Notes: generated by a model not told the origin, from the letters alone. Positions 16,372-25,302 are shown, counted from the stretch's first letter. The stretch: DNA of 64,000 nt from Microbacterium sp. SORGH_AS_1204 (GCF_030818935.1 NZ_JAUTBD010000001.1:1178001-1242000); one strand, 5' to 3'. Numbers and translations are program-made.

Positions 16372-17610
16372 GGCTTATAGGCCAGAAATAGTGGATGGGT
16401 CGGGCGTGTCATCCTCGTCCTGCCCATCCTGTTCTGAGCCAGAGGCCTTCTGAGGCGTCGAGGCCCTTGTCGTAGAGGACTGGGGTCGGGTCCTGGAGTT
16501 CGACGGTGGAGTCGGCTTTCAGCGTGTGTGTTGCGGGGGCGTGGGCGTATGTGTGGGCGTGGTCGATGGGGACTTCGTGCAGCAGGAGGAACCATTCGAC
16601 GGCGCGGCGTTGATGCGGGATCGGCATGCCGCGGTGATGGCGGAGCAGGTGCCTGATCTGGGAGTTGAGTCCTTCGAGGCGTGAGGTGGTGCGCGGGGCG
16701 TCATGGCGGACGAAAGTGAACATGTGTTCGTTCTCGGCGACGCGGTGCAAGATCGCCCAGGCTTTGCGGAGCGGTTTGTGGGTGTAACCGAAGTGGCCGT
16801 TGTCGTAGAGGGTGCGCTCGCGCAGGAGGTGCCCGTGGGTCTTCCACCAGGCTTCCAGCGTGAGGCGCCAGGTGATGGCGTCGTCGACGGTGTGGATGCT
16901 GCTGAGGGTGAGGGCGATTTGGCGCAGGTCTTTGCCGGCGCGTAGGCGCGGGTTCCTTGTCAGTTCGCGGGTGACGTTCAGTTGGAGGTGGAAGATGCAG
17001 CGTTGGATGGCCGCTTCGGGCCAGTGTAGGGCGAGAGCGGAACGGATTCCGGAACCCCCGTCGGTGACCACCACCGTCGGCGCCGGGATGCTCTCGAACA
17101 GCGCGCCCCACGCAGCAGCGGATTCGCGGGCTGCCCACTGCCATCCCACGACGGTGTTGGTGGTGGTGAGGGCAATCAGCAGGCACCACGTTTCGATCCA
17201 GATCCCATCGACCAGGATCACCTCGTGTACTTCGCCTGTAACAGGCAGGCGTGGTTCGAGGTCCCAGCACCAGGCGGTATCGCGCCGGAAGGAGCGGGCG
17301 CTGCGGGCGCCGGCGAGCTCGGCCTGTGAGGCCTTGCCCATCAGCCAGGTCAGGAACCGGTGCAACTGTTCGCGGCGGGTGACGTCGGGCCGCCGACGGA
17401 CGCTGGAGGACCCGCACGACCGGCACCGCCACCGCTGCGTCCCCGAGGGATGCCGGCCGTTCTTCACCAGCTTCGACCCGCATACCACGCACGAGCCCTG
17501 ATTCGAGGGAAGGTCCACGACTAAGGGTCGCGGACCATACCAATCCCCGTTTCACCGCGGAATCACGCGGCTAGATCGAGGTTCCATCCACTATTTCTGG
17601 CCTATAAGCC
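16372..17610 (-). mobile_element. Complete IS1249-like insertion sequence (IS256 family)
   Basis: 1239 bp with perfect 27-bp terminal inverted repeats (16372-16398 and 17584-17610, starting GGCTTATAGGCC from each end). It is flanked by an 8-bp direct duplication GCTTCTCA at 16364-16371 and 17611-17618. It holds one intact transposase gene. Intact ends, repeats and target duplication indicate a recent insertion, 39 bp outside the right edge of the tRNA-Ala island. Confidence 0.95.
16409..17518 (-). CDS. IS1249-type transposase (IS256 family, DDE)
   Basis: About 369 residues from a GTG at 17516-17518. The N-terminus has a zinc-ribbon-like CVVCGSKLVKNGRH...WRCRSCGSSS, typical of the IS1249 group. 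The DDE catalytic core follows: ILVDGIWIETWCLLIAL (first Asp), VVVTDGGSGIRSAL (second Asp), then AIQRCIFHLQLNV and, further on, TTSRLEGLNSQIRHLLRHHRG containing the Glu. The frame is intact and the element ends are perfect, so it should be active. A diverged relative is scrambled in the next element. Confidence 0.93.
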   Translation of the reverse strand: MDLPSNQGSCVVCGSKLVKNGRHPSGTQRWRCRSCGSSSVRRRPDVTRREQLHRFLTWLMGKASQAELAGARSARSFRRDTAWCWDLEPRLPVTGEVHEVILVDGIWIETWCLLIALTTTNTVVGWQWAARESAAAWGALFESIPAPTVVVTDGGSGIRSALALHWPEAAIQRCIFHLQLNVTRELTRNPRLRAGKDLRQIALTLSSIHTVDDAITWRLTLEAWWKTHGHLLRERTLYDNGHFGYTHKPLRKAWAILHRVAENEHMFTFVRHDAPRTTSRLEGLNSQIRHLLRHHRGMPIPHQRRAVEWFLLLHEVPIDHAHTYAHAPATHTLKADSTVELQDPTPVLYDKGLDASEGLWLRTGWAGRG

Positions 17611-17672
17611 GCTTCTCATCTGTCCCCACGCCCACGCCCACGCGACCGCTGTGGAGCACGTGAATCCGATCA

Positions 17673-18611
17673 GGCTCATAGGCCGGAAATGGTGGATGGG
17701 CCGGGCGTGTCATGCGTGGCCTGCCCATCCTGTTCTGAGCCAGAGGCCTTCTGTAGCGTCGAGACCCTTGTCGTAGAGGGCTGGGGTCGGGTCCTCGAGT
17801 TCGACGGTGGAGTCGTCCTGCCCGGGGGGTGCTCCTATGACCTTTGTCAAGCTGCGGTGGGTGTTCGGGGTTCGTAGATGGTGCCGTCGCGGAGCATGGC
17901 GAAGAGGACGTCGGATCGGCGCCTGGCTAGGGCTATGAGGGCCTGGTTATGGCGTTTGCCTTGGGTGATTTTGCGGTCGTAGTAGGCGCGTGATTCGGGG
18001 TCGCGCAGCGCTGCGAAGGCAGAGAGGAGCAGGGTTCGTTTGAGGATCTTGTTGCCGCGGCGGGAGGGGTGCTCGCCGCGGATGGAGGTGCCGGATCTGC
18101 GGGTGACGGGAGCGAGGCCGGCGTAGGCGGCGAGGTGGCTGGCGGTGGGAAAGGTTTTCCCGGCGACTTCGGTGAGGAGTCTGGCTGCCGTCCTGACGCC
18201 GACTCCCGGCATGCTCGTCAGGACGGGGTGAAGAGGGTGCGCCTCGACGAGGCGTTCGACTTCGGCGGCGATCTGGTTGCGTTGGGTGCGAAGCGTTTCG
18301 AGCTGTTCCGCCAGTCGCGGTAGGACGAGGGCTGCGGCGTTCGTGCCGGTGACGGTGACGCTCTGCTGCCCGAGTGCTGCGGTGATCTCCTCTGCCCAGA
18401 CCTGTCCTTTGCGGGGTGCGTGCTTGAGGAGCAGGTTCCCGAGGCGCTTCACGCCAGCGGTGCGCAGCGCGTCTGGGGAGGGGTGCTTGCACGATCCCTG
18501 ACTTGAGGGAAGGCCCACGCCTGCGGGTCGCGGACCATACCGACCCCCGTGTCACCGCGGAATCACGGGGCTAGATCGAGATTCCACCCACTCCTTCTGG
18601 CCCTATAGGCC
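17673..18611 (-). mobile_element. Scrambled IS remnant: IS1249-like ends around an IS110 fragment
   Basis: 17673-17815 matches the left 143 bp of the intact IS next door at roughly 90 percent, and 18489-18611 matches its right 122 bp. The middle (17816-18488) is instead the 3' part of an IS110-family transposase gene. The outer ends keep recognisable but mismatched terminal repeats and there is no target duplication. Simple nesting would leave a full IS110, so a deletion or recombination joined the parts. Confidence 0.85.
17847..18518 (-). pseudogene. In-frame chimera of IS1249 transposase start and IS110 transposase C-terminus
   Basis: The 223-codon frame opens with a GTG and MGLPSSQGSC, the counterpart of MDLPSNQGSC at the start of the intact IS1249-type transposase. 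It then switches at once to the C-terminal transposase_20 half of an IS110 protein: LTSMPGVGVRTAARLLTEV, HLAAYAGLAPVTRRSGTS, then GNKILKRTLLLSAFAAL. The N-terminal DEDD catalytic domain of IS110 is missing, so it cannot transpose. The frame is open throughout, meaning the recombination was in frame or the event is recent. Confidence 0.85.
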
Positions 18612-18804
18612 TCCGAACACAGTGGGTCTGATGTGACGAACGGAGGGCGCATCGATGGCGGCCGTGCCGCTCAACGATCCGTTTTCAGCCTCAATCCCGG
18701 GTGTCGTGTCCCGGACGGCAGCGACCGGCTCGATGCGTACCTCGCGCCGCAGCATGCGTTGCCATCCGGTCTCCGTCTTCGGCGGCACCGCGAAGATTAC
18801 GGAA
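18612..18804 (-). pseudogene. Possible truncated gene tail with CBM6/35-like start
   Basis: Between the IS remnant and the TetR stop, the minus strand reads ...RDTTPGIEAENGSLSGTA and then runs into the IS end at 18611. IEAEN-x-SLSG resembles the first strand of CBM6/CBM35 carbohydrate-binding modules (yEAEngtlsg). If so, it is the remnant of a glycoside hydrolase gene cut off by the insertion. The match is short and no start codon or upstream domain can be assigned. Confidence 0.25.
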
Positions 18805-19431
18805 CTACGTTGGGCTGGTGCCTGGGGCGACGGAAATATCTCGCCGGACACGTTCGAGCGCATGGGCGAGACGCCGCAGATAGGTCTCGGAGTCGCCGCT
18901 GAGGAGCCATTGTGTTTGCAGCCCGTCCATGAGTGCGATGGTTTCCGCGGCAATCCCGCCGGCATCTGTGTCGGGTCGGGCGTGCCCGGACGCGGTCGCG
19001 GCGCGGATAGCGGATGTGATCTCGTCGCTCAAACTCGCGTAGTGGTGGCGGAACCAGTCGGCGGCCGGACTCTCCGTCGCCACGGCCTCTCCGAGCAGCA
19101 CGGCGAAACCTCGTGTTCGCACCTCATCGGCAACGTCGCGTCGGGCAACGGCGAGGAGCGTGTCGAACACGCGCAGTGAGGACGGCTCGCGCCCGACGTC
19201 GGCTAGGGCCTCGTTCTCCCGTGCCGTGAGCACCGCGTGGAGCAGATCGAGCTTGGTGGCGAAATGGTGAAGGAGGCCGGGCTTGGTGATGCCGGCATCC
19301 TGGGCGATCCGGTCGAGCGACGAGCCGTTGAACCCTTGACGGGCGAAGGCCGACCCGGCGGACTCGAGGATGCGAGCTCGGGCCTGATCGCCACGCACGA
19401 GGTGCGCCGCGCGCTCCTGGACGTATCCCAC
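18805..19431 (-). CDS. TetR-family regulator
   Basis: 208 residues from a GTG at 19429-19431. The HTH region reads RILESAGSAFARQGFNGSSL, then DRIAQDAGITKPGLLHHFATKLDLL, a clean TetR signature. The C-terminal domain (residues about 75-200) is helical with no assigned ligand. The gene follows the alcohol dehydrogenase on the same strand after 103 bp, and a palindrome (19464-19487) in that gap suggests its own autoregulated promoter. It may control the outer part of the catabolic cluster, but the shared 18-bp sites are more naturally assigned to the TetR at 22899. Confidence 0.88.
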   Translation of the reverse strand: MGYVQERAAHLVRGDQARARILESAGSAFARQGFNGSSLDRIAQDAGITKPGLLHHFATKLDLLHAVLTARENEALADVGREPSSLRVFDTLLAVARRDVADEVRTRGFAVLLGEAVATESPAADWFRHHYASLSDEITSAIRAATASGHARPDTDAGGIAAETIALMDGLQTQWLLSGDSETYLRRLAHALERVRRDISVAPGTSPT

Positions 19432-19463
19432 GGTGCCCTCCGGTACTCGGTTCGGTTCGATTC

Positions 19464-19487
19464 ACATACTTCACCTCGATGGTATGT
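19464..19487. promoter_or_regulatory. Palindromic site upstream of TetR gene
   Basis: ACATAC-N12-GTATGT, perfect 6-bp arms, centred about 45 bp upstream of the TetR start at 19431 and just after the end of the dehydrogenase gene. A likely autoregulatory operator; it differs from the 18-bp site found in the rest of the cluster. Confidence 0.45.
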
Positions 19488-19534
19488 CGTGGAGCTTTCG
19501 CCTCCGACCGGACAGGCACAGGGCGGCGGACGGA

Positions 19535-20584
19535 TCAGGCGTCCTCGAGCCACTCCCGGCCGGCCAGCATCACCTTGATCGCGCGGCGCTCGTGCATCAG
19601 CCGATATCCCTCCGGTGCTTCGTCGAGCCGCATGCGATGCGTGAACACCGCGCCGGGGTGTGCGTTGATGGATGCCAACGCGTCACGCGCGTGGTGAATG
19701 GTCGCACGCGGCGAAGACATGCCGCCGGCGACCGTGATGTTGCGGGCGAACAGGGACGCCAGATCAATGGTCGTCCCATGCGGCAGTCCGACGGTACCAA
19801 CCCGACCCCCCGATCGGACGCATCCGAGGGCGGTGTCCAGGGCTTCTTGCGTCCCCACGCACTCGATGACGCCGTCGGCGCCACCCGGGAGCAGGGTGCG
19901 CACCGCGTCGACGGCACCCGGCCCGCGCTCGCCGATCACCTCGGTCGCACCGAAGCTGGCACCCAATCGCGCGCGTTCCCCGTGGCGGGACAGCAGGATA
20001 ATGCTCGCCGCCCCCGCCACGTGGGCGGCGAGCACGGCGGACAGGCCAACGGCACCGTCGCCGACCACGACGACGGCGTCACCCCGCCCGACGGCGGCCG
20101 AGCGCACGCCGTGCAGCCCCGTGCTGTACACATCGCACAGGGCCAGCGCGTCGGCCAGCTCGTCGATCGTCGTCGGGGCGGGAACGGCCACGAGCGTGGC
20201 GTCGGCGAACGGGACCAAAACCTGCTCGCCTTGCCCTCCGTCGATTCCCGGTGATCCGAACGGGGCTCCGTTCTCGCACGCACTGTAGACCTCGTGCGCG
20301 CAGTTCTCGCAGGTGCCGTCGGAGAACGTGAACGGGGCGATCACGAAATCGCCCGGGCGCACCGACGCGACGTCGGGCCCGACGCTGTGGACCCTGCCGA
20401 CGAACTCGTGGCCGAGCCGGGCCCCTGGAGCCAGGGCGGGCTGCCCACGGTAGAACCAGAGGTCTGTGCCACAGATACCGGCGGCCTGTACCGAGATCAC
20501 CGCCGCGCCTGGACCGGGAGGGGGGCAATCGTCGACCTTGCCGACCCGCACGTCGAAAGGACCGTTCCACACGACGGCCTTCAT
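19535..20584 (-). CDS. Zinc-dependent MDR-family alcohol dehydrogenase
   Basis: 349 residues. The catalytic zinc region is intact: ICGTDLWFYRG (Cys ligand) and LGHEFVGRVHSVGPDV (GHE motif). In the structural zinc lobe the first cysteine of the usual set is Asp (SDGTCENC...C), as in some relatives. The Rossmann motif is VVVVGDGAVGLSAVLAA. It should oxidise an alcohol or reduce an aldehyde with NAD(P). Its ATG overlaps the stop of the NTF2-like gene (ATGA, 20581-20584), so it is the third gene of the operon beginning with the amidohydrolase at 22736. Confidence 0.9.
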   Translation of the reverse strand: MKAVVWNGPFDVRVGKVDDCPPPGPGAAVISVQAAGICGTDLWFYRGQPALAPGARLGHEFVGRVHSVGPDVASVRPGDFVIAPFTFSDGTCENCAHEVYSACENGAPFGSPGIDGGQGEQVLVPFADATLVAVPAPTTIDELADALALCDVYSTGLHGVRSAAVGRGDAVVVVGDGAVGLSAVLAAHVAGAASIILLSRHGERARLGASFGATEVIGERGPGAVDAVRTLLPGGADGVIECVGTQEALDTALGCVRSGGRVGTVGLPHGTTIDLASLFARNITVAGGMSSPRATIHHARDALASINAHPGAVFTHRMRLDEAPEGYRLMHERRAIKVMLAGREWLEDA

Positions 20585-20967
20585 TTGGCGATTCCCGCTC
20601 CTCGAACGACGCCATGCCAGGACTTGGAGATGATTCCCCATCCGCCCGAGGTGCGAAGCAGCGTGAGTTCATCGGTGTAGTCGGTCTCGGCGTCCACGTC
20701 GTGGACGCGCGCGAGGGCGGTCACGGGGCTGCCGGTGGTGATGAACTCGATGCGGTCTCGACGGGTGACGCCACGGGCCTGCAGCGACGGACCGACGGTG
20801 ACGGCGGCGACGAACTCGTCCCGAGAGAGCGCGATCACCGTGCCGTCGCCGGCGACCGAGGTGAGACGGCATTCGGGGAGCATCGCCCCGGTGAGTGCCG
20901 TGGCATCGCCGAGGAAGAACCCGTCGAGGTACGCCTGCACCGCTGATTCGGCTGTCGCGTGCCTCAT
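20581..20967 (-). CDS. NTF2-like (SnoaL/DUF4440-type) protein
   Basis: 128 residues with the cone-fold pattern: an N-terminal helix AVQAYLDGFFLGDATALTGA, then strands ending VARVHDVDAETDYTDELTLLRTSGGWGIISKSWHG. Many such proteins near dehydrogenases act on or bind small hydrophobic substrates; no catalytic residue can be picked out with confidence. It overlaps both neighbours by 4 bases (ATGA), which indicates translational coupling in the operon amidohydrolase - NTF2 - dehydrogenase. Confidence 0.8.
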   Translation of the reverse strand: MRHATAESAVQAYLDGFFLGDATALTGAMLPECRLTSVAGDGTVIALSRDEFVAAVTVGPSLQARGVTRRDRIEFITTGSPVTALARVHDVDAETDYTDELTLLRTSGGWGIISKSWHGVVRGAGIAK

Positions 20968-22736
20968 GATCGCGTCCCAACAGAAGCCGCGGACGGGACG
21001 GAGACGGGAGGGGTGGCCGCGTCGAAGACGATGCGGCCACCGATCACGGTGACGTGTGTCTGCGTCGTGAGCAGCCCCTCGACGTCCTCATCGTCGGGCC
21101 ATGGCCCGTCGAGCACGACAAGATCGGCGAGCATGCCCGGGCGCAGCGCGCCCCGCAGATGCTCTGCGTTCTCTTGTCGGGCAGGCATCACCGTCAGCAT
21201 GGCCAGCGCATCGATTCCGCTGACGCCTTCGGTGTCGTCCGGGCGTGGTGACCGGTACAGCTGCGAACGCCGGACGGCATGCACCAGGTTCGGTCTCCAG
21301 TCCGGATGCACGATGGGGGAGTCGGTCATCGTCGAAACGGTCACACCGGCGTGAAGCAACGAGCGAAGCGGCTCATGGTGGTTCTGAGGTGCGGCGGGCT
21401 CGGGGCGCTCATCCCGGCCAAGGCGCGTGATAACGGGGTTCGCCGCCAGACCGATGCCTGCGGCCGCCATTCGCGGCCGCAGGCCGGGGTCTACGACCGA
21501 GGCGTGGATCAGGTAGTGGCGTCGTGGGTCGCCTCCCCGCGTGCGTTCGATCCGCGCGAGGATCTCCACCACGGCGTCCGCGCTGGCGTCACCGATCGCG
21601 TGGACGCCTGCGCGCAGTCCCGCGTCGTCGATGGCCTCCAGGATGCCGCTGAGTTCCTCGAGTCGTTCCTGCTCGGTGTCGCCGACGACGACGAGGGCTC
21701 CGCGATCGTTCTCGTCTCCGTAGGGTTCGTGGAACCAGCAGGTGTGGTTCATCGGCACGCCGTCGGAGAACACCTTCACGCCCGAGATACGGAGCCTCGT
21801 GGGATCGAGACCATCGAAGACATGGCGCAGCGGGCCTGCGATCCCCTGGGCGACGGCGGCGCGGTTCGCTCCGCCCGTCCCGGTGAACAGCAGGAGCACG
21901 CCGATGCGAAGGGTGAGTTCGCCATCCCGGGCCATCTTCGCGAGCGTCTCGAGCGCCTCGCGGTCACCCGTGCCATCCAGGAGTGCCGGCGCACCGGGAC
22001 CGAGACCCGGCTCGGTGAGCGCTGTGATGCCGAGGCTGTGCAGCTCGCGTTGGGTCGAGCGGTAGGCGTTGAGGCGAACGAATCGGTCGATGGGAGGCAT
22101 CGCGGCAGTCACCAACGCCATGGCACCGTCACCGACGAGTCCCGTCGGCTCGCCGCGCTCATCGCACTGGATCATTCCGCCCGTCGGTACGGGGGTGTCG
22201 CGCTCGATCCCGGCCCGTTGCAGTGCTGCTGTGCCGGCGACGAGCGTGTGACCCGACCAGTCGAAGAGCACCGTCGGCACATCGAGGATGCCATTGGCCA
22301 GGAGTGCTCGGTCGACGTCGTCCTTCGTCCCGCAGCGACCCAACGCGATCTCACTCCATCCGTGAGCACGTATCCAGCCGTCCGGCCCCACCGCGTCGCG
22401 GGTGAGCACGGTCGAGAGCTGCGACCATTCCGTCACGGCGGTGGGGCTCACGTCGATGTACGCGCCGCGGGCCATGCTCAGCGCGTTGAAGTGCAGATGC
22501 GCATCGGCGATGCCGGGGATGACACAGCGCCCGTCGAGTGCGACGACGCGCGTGGACGGCCCGATGAGTGCACGAGAATCCTCGTCGCCGACGGCGATGA
22601 TGCGATCACCGCGGATGGCGAGAGCGGTCGGAGCGGTGTCCCGGACGCGCGAGGTGTCGGCGCCCGGCTCCCACCCGTCGAGCGTGAGGATCGGCCCTCC
22701 CAGGAAGACCAGGTCGGCGGCGGGAGGTTCGGTCAT
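20964..22736 (-). CDS. YtcJ-type amidohydrolase (metal-dependent)
   Basis: 590 residues. It opens with the beta-sandwich strand ADLVFLGGPILTLDG, then the metal-binding IPGIADAHLHFNAL (HxH) and later YLIHASVVDPGLRP and TMTDSPIVHP, which carry the remaining His and Asp ligands of the amidohydrolase superfamily. YtcJ-type members include N-substituted formamide deformylases. Two more amidohydrolases of the same type lie at 34748 and 39168. It is the first gene of a minus-strand operon; the shared 18-bp palindrome lies about 80 bp upstream. Confidence 0.87.
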   Translation of the reverse strand: MTEPPAADLVFLGGPILTLDGWEPGADTSRVRDTAPTALAIRGDRIIAVGDEDSRALIGPSTRVVALDGRCVIPGIADAHLHFNALSMARGAYIDVSPTAVTEWSQLSTVLTRDAVGPDGWIRAHGWSEIALGRCGTKDDVDRALLANGILDVPTVLFDWSGHTLVAGTAALQRAGIERDTPVPTGGMIQCDERGEPTGLVGDGAMALVTAAMPPIDRFVRLNAYRSTQRELHSLGITALTEPGLGPGAPALLDGTGDREALETLAKMARDGELTLRIGVLLLFTGTGGANRAAVAQGIAGPLRHVFDGLDPTRLRISGVKVFSDGVPMNHTCWFHEPYGDENDRGALVVVGDTEQERLEELSGILEAIDDAGLRAGVHAIGDASADAVVEILARIERTRGGDPRRHYLIHASVVDPGLRPRMAAAGIGLAANPVITRLGRDERPEPAAPQNHHEPLRSLLHAGVTVSTMTDSPIVHPDWRPNLVHAVRRSQLYRSPRPDDTEGVSGIDALAMLTVMPARQENAEHLRGALRPGMLADLVVLDGPWPDDEDVEGLLTTQTHVTVIGGRIVFDAATPPVSVPSAASVGTRS

Positions 22737-22817
22737 AAAGGGTGTCCTTTCGCTGTGCCTTCACTCTCATCCGCGCACATTGCCGTCCGGGCGTTCGCGG
22801 GTTTCGATAAGGTTAAT

Positions 22818-22835
22818 TATCTCCAGCTGTAGATA
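22818..22835. promoter_or_regulatory. Shared cluster operator, site A
   Basis: TATCTCCAGCTGTAGATA is an 18-bp palindrome with one mismatched pair, in the gap between the divergent amidohydrolase operon (22736) and the TetR gene (22899). Related sites occur at 23613, 38089 and 40508, each in a promoter region of the catabolic cluster. It is probably bound by the TetR at 22899. Confidence 0.75.
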
Positions 22836-22898
22836 CAAAGTCGCGAACTGCGTTGTTGACGAGGCGCGTCTTATAGTTGCGATGAGGAAGGTGAGCGG

Positions 22899-23501
22899 AT
22901 GCCGAAGGTCGTCGACCATAATCAGCGTCGCCGTGACATCATCGATGCCGCCTGGCGTTTGATCGTGCGAGGTGGCTTCGAGACGGCAACGATGCGCGAG
23001 ATCGCCGCCGAGACGGGTTTTGCCAACGGGGCACTCAAGCTCTACTTCTCGACGAAAGAACAGCTCGTGCATGAGCTGTTCGAGACCACGCTCGCTCAGT
23101 TCAGCGCTCGTATCGCCGCCGAGACCCAAGGGTTGCGCGGTCTCGACGCGCTGCGACGGTCGGCCCTGATCACGCTTCCCATCAGCGTCGAGGCGACCAC
23201 GGCGTCGCATATCTTCATGGCGCTCTGGCACCTGTCAACTACCGACGTCACCCTCCGCGAGCGTTACCGCGTACACCTCGTCGATTGGTACGAGGGGCTG
23301 AGCGGGTACGTCCGTGACGCCAAGGCGGACGGCGAGGTCGCGGCCGGAGTGTCCGAGTCCGCTGTCGCAAAGCAGCTCATCCACTACGTGATCGGCGCGA
23401 ACGTGCTCGTGGCGATCGGTGGGAACTTCGCCGGGGGGCGTGACCATCGCGCATACCTCTCGGATCTCCTCGAGAGTCTGCGCGTCACGGCGCGCGTCTG
23501 A
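22899..23501 (+). CDS. TetR-family regulator, probable master of the catabolic cluster
   Basis: 200 residues. HTH region: IIDAAWRLIVRGGFETATMR, then EIAAETGFANGALKLYFSTKEQLV. The C-terminus (TTASHIFMALWHLSTTD, then a BetI-like helical bundle) is of the TetR_C_6/BetI type. It sits at the centre of the cluster, divergent from the amidohydrolase-NTF2-dehydrogenase operon and upstream of the ABC-transporter operon, with the palindromes TATCTCCAGCTGTAGATA and TTTCTACAACAGGAGAAA on either side. Repression of both operons and itself, relieved by a cluster substrate, is the simplest reading. A ribosome site AGGAAGG precedes the ATG. Confidence 0.9.
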   Translation: MPKVVDHNQRRRDIIDAAWRLIVRGGFETATMREIAAETGFANGALKLYFSTKEQLVHELFETTLAQFSARIAAETQGLRGLDALRRSALITLPISVEATTASHIFMALWHLSTTDVTLRERYRVHLVDWYEGLSGYVRDAKADGEVAAGVSESAVAKQLIHYVIGANVLVAIGGNFAGGRDHRAYLSDLLESLRVTARV

Positions 23502-23519
23502 GCGCACCGCTTCTCGTCG

Positions 23520-23550
23520 AACGCCGCGCGGATCCGCGCGGCGTTTCGTT
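23520..23550 (+). terminator. Terminator of the TetR gene
   Basis: A perfect palindrome with arms AACGCCGCGC/GCGCGGCGTT around GGATCC, followed by TTCGTT, beginning 19 bases after the TetR stop codon. It separates the regulator from the downstream transporter operon. Confidence 0.8.
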
Positions 23551-23589
23551 CGTCGAGCGCACTTCGGCGACCCCGCTCGCGAAACGAAC

Positions 23590-23630
23590 TTGTAACCGAG
23601 GCGACACGCGTTTTTCTACAACAGGAGAAA
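23590..23630 (+). promoter_or_regulatory. Promoter of the transporter operon with operator site B
   Basis: A -35-like TTGTAA (23590-23595) and a -10-like TTCTAC (23614-23619) are 18 bp apart. The -10 lies inside the 18-bp palindrome TTTCTACAACAGGAGAAA (23613-23630), which matches site A in both half-sites. A repressor bound there would block polymerase. The leader to the ATG at 23745 is about 120 bases; I see no riboswitch in it. Confidence 0.65.
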
Positions 23631-23744
23631 TAATCGATCCGACCCCGAGTCATCCGGGTGCGACCCGGTGCACCAGACCCGCTGCATTCCTTTCGCCGAT
23701 GGCCCCCACCTGGCCGTCCGGCCCTTCACAGAGACGGATCATCT

Positions 23745-25247
23745 ATGAAGCACCTCCCGCTGAAAGTCGGCGCGGGCCTCCTCGCGCTCGCGCTGCCCCT
23801 CTCGCTCGCCGCGTGCGCCGGCCCGACCGGTGAGTCATCCTCGTCGGCGCTCACGATCGCCGTCCCCTTCGACGTGACCAACTGGAACCCCGCGCTGACG
23901 GTCAACCCCGCGATGGAGGCGCTGTACGACAACCTCATCGACGTCGGACTCGATGGCAGCTACCAACCGAACGTCGCCACGTCCTGGGAGTGGGACGCCG
24001 CGGCCACCACCCTCACGATCACGCTGCGGGACGACGTGGTGTTCACGGACGGCACGCCTGTGACCGCGGACAGCGTCGTGACCGCACTGCAGTTCCAGAA
24101 GGATTCCGGTGCCAACGGGTACGACATCATCACCGGGATGACGGTGGTCGACGCGCACACCGTCGCGCTCACGGTCGCCTCTCCCAACCCGGGGCTCGTC
24201 GCCGCTCTCGCCGAATCGAGCGAGATCGTCGAGCCCGCGGCCGATCCCTCCGCGCAACTCTCGTCGCCGCTGGTGGGCACAGGCCCGTACACCTACGATG
24301 CGACGTCGTCGGTGACCGGCTCGTCCCTCGTCTTCCAGCGCAACGCGGATTACTGGAACAAGGCTGCCTGGGACTACGACCGCATCACGCTGAGCATCAT
24401 CGGCGACGCCAATGCACGATTCAATGCCGTGCAGTCCGGCCAGGCCGACGCCTTGCAGTTCGGTACCCCCGCGATGGTCAAGAACGCCGAGGGGGCGGGC
24501 CTGACGGTGGAGAAGGCATCGATCGACTGGTTGGGGTACAACATCAGCGATTGGGAGGGCAAGGTCAACGCGCCCCTCGGGAACAAGCTCCTCCGGCAGG
24601 CGATCTTCTACGCGCTGGATCGCGACGCGCTCCTACAGACGGTCGATCTCGGCATGGGCACTCTCACCAACCAGGTGTTCCCGACGACGAGCGACGCGTA
24701 CGTCGCCGCTCTCGATGACGTCTACAGCTACGACCCGGCGAAGGCCAAAGAGTTGGTGGTGAAGGCGGGTTACCCGGACGGCGTCACCGTCCCGATCCCC
24801 GCCTCCGAGGCCGACCGGCCCTACCAGCCGCTCATCGAGCAGAACCTCAAGGACGTCGGCATTACTGTGCAGTGGCAGAGCGTTCCGCTCAGCGACTACT
24901 TCAACGCGGTCGACAAGTACGGCGTCTTCAGCATGCGTCTGTCGTCCTCGCCGTCCGCCTACTTCGACGCGGTGCGCAACTTCGGCACGAGCTCCGTGCT
25001 GAACCAGAACGACGAAGTGGATCAGACCGCGCAGGACTTCCTCGAAAAGGCGCGGCTGACATCGGACGAGGCAGAGCGCAACGGCATCCTGCAGCAGTTG
25101 AACGCCTACATGGTGGACCAGGCCACGATCATCCCGTGGTACCGGGTCGACGCGATCGCCGTGACGAACTCGAAGGTCACGCTCGACTTCGAGACGGCCC
25201 AGGGCTCGGCCATGGGTCTCCTGCGCAACTACCACCCCGCGAAATGA
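23745..25247 (+). CDS. ABC transporter substrate-binding lipoprotein (oligopeptide type)
   Basis: About 500 residues. The signal peptide ends in the lipobox SLAAC (Cys24), so it is anchored to the outer face of the membrane. The mature part is an SBP_bac_5 protein: LTIAVPFDVTNWNPALTVNP, then ITLRDDVVFTDGTPVTADSV and later YNISDWEGKVNAPLGNKLLR. This family binds oligopeptides, nickel, glycosides, opines and other small molecules, so the ligand is not given by family. It heads a ten-gene operon with the matching permeases and ATPases and with catabolic enzymes. Confidence 0.93.
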   Translation: MKHLPLKVGAGLLALALPLSLAACAGPTGESSSSALTIAVPFDVTNWNPALTVNPAMEALYDNLIDVGLDGSYQPNVATSWEWDAAATTLTITLRDDVVFTDGTPVTADSVVTALQFQKDSGANGYDIITGMTVVDAHTVALTVASPNPGLVAALAESSEIVEPAADPSAQLSSPLVGTGPYTYDATSSVTGSSLVFQRNADYWNKAAWDYDRITLSIIGDANARFNAVQSGQADALQFGTPAMVKNAEGAGLTVEKASIDWLGYNISDWEGKVNAPLGNKLLRQAIFYALDRDALLQTVDLGMGTLTNQVFPTTSDAYVAALDDVYSYDPAKAKELVVKAGYPDGVTVPIPASEADRPYQPLIEQNLKDVGITVQWQSVPLSDYFNAVDKYGVFSMRLSSSPSAYFDAVRNFGTSSVLNQNDEVDQTAQDFLEKARLTSDEAERNGILQQLNAYMVDQATIIPWYRVDAIAVTNSKVTLDFETAQGSAMGLLRNYHPAK

Positions 25248-25302
25248 CCCCGCGAGGGGACGGGGCATCTACCCGTCCCCTCCGCCTTCCCGAGGACACG
25301 CG

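Noticed and set aside
23631..23744. Leader of the transporter operon considered as a riboswitch
   Set aside because: No conserved riboswitch core or terminator/antiterminator pair could be recognised in about 115 bases.
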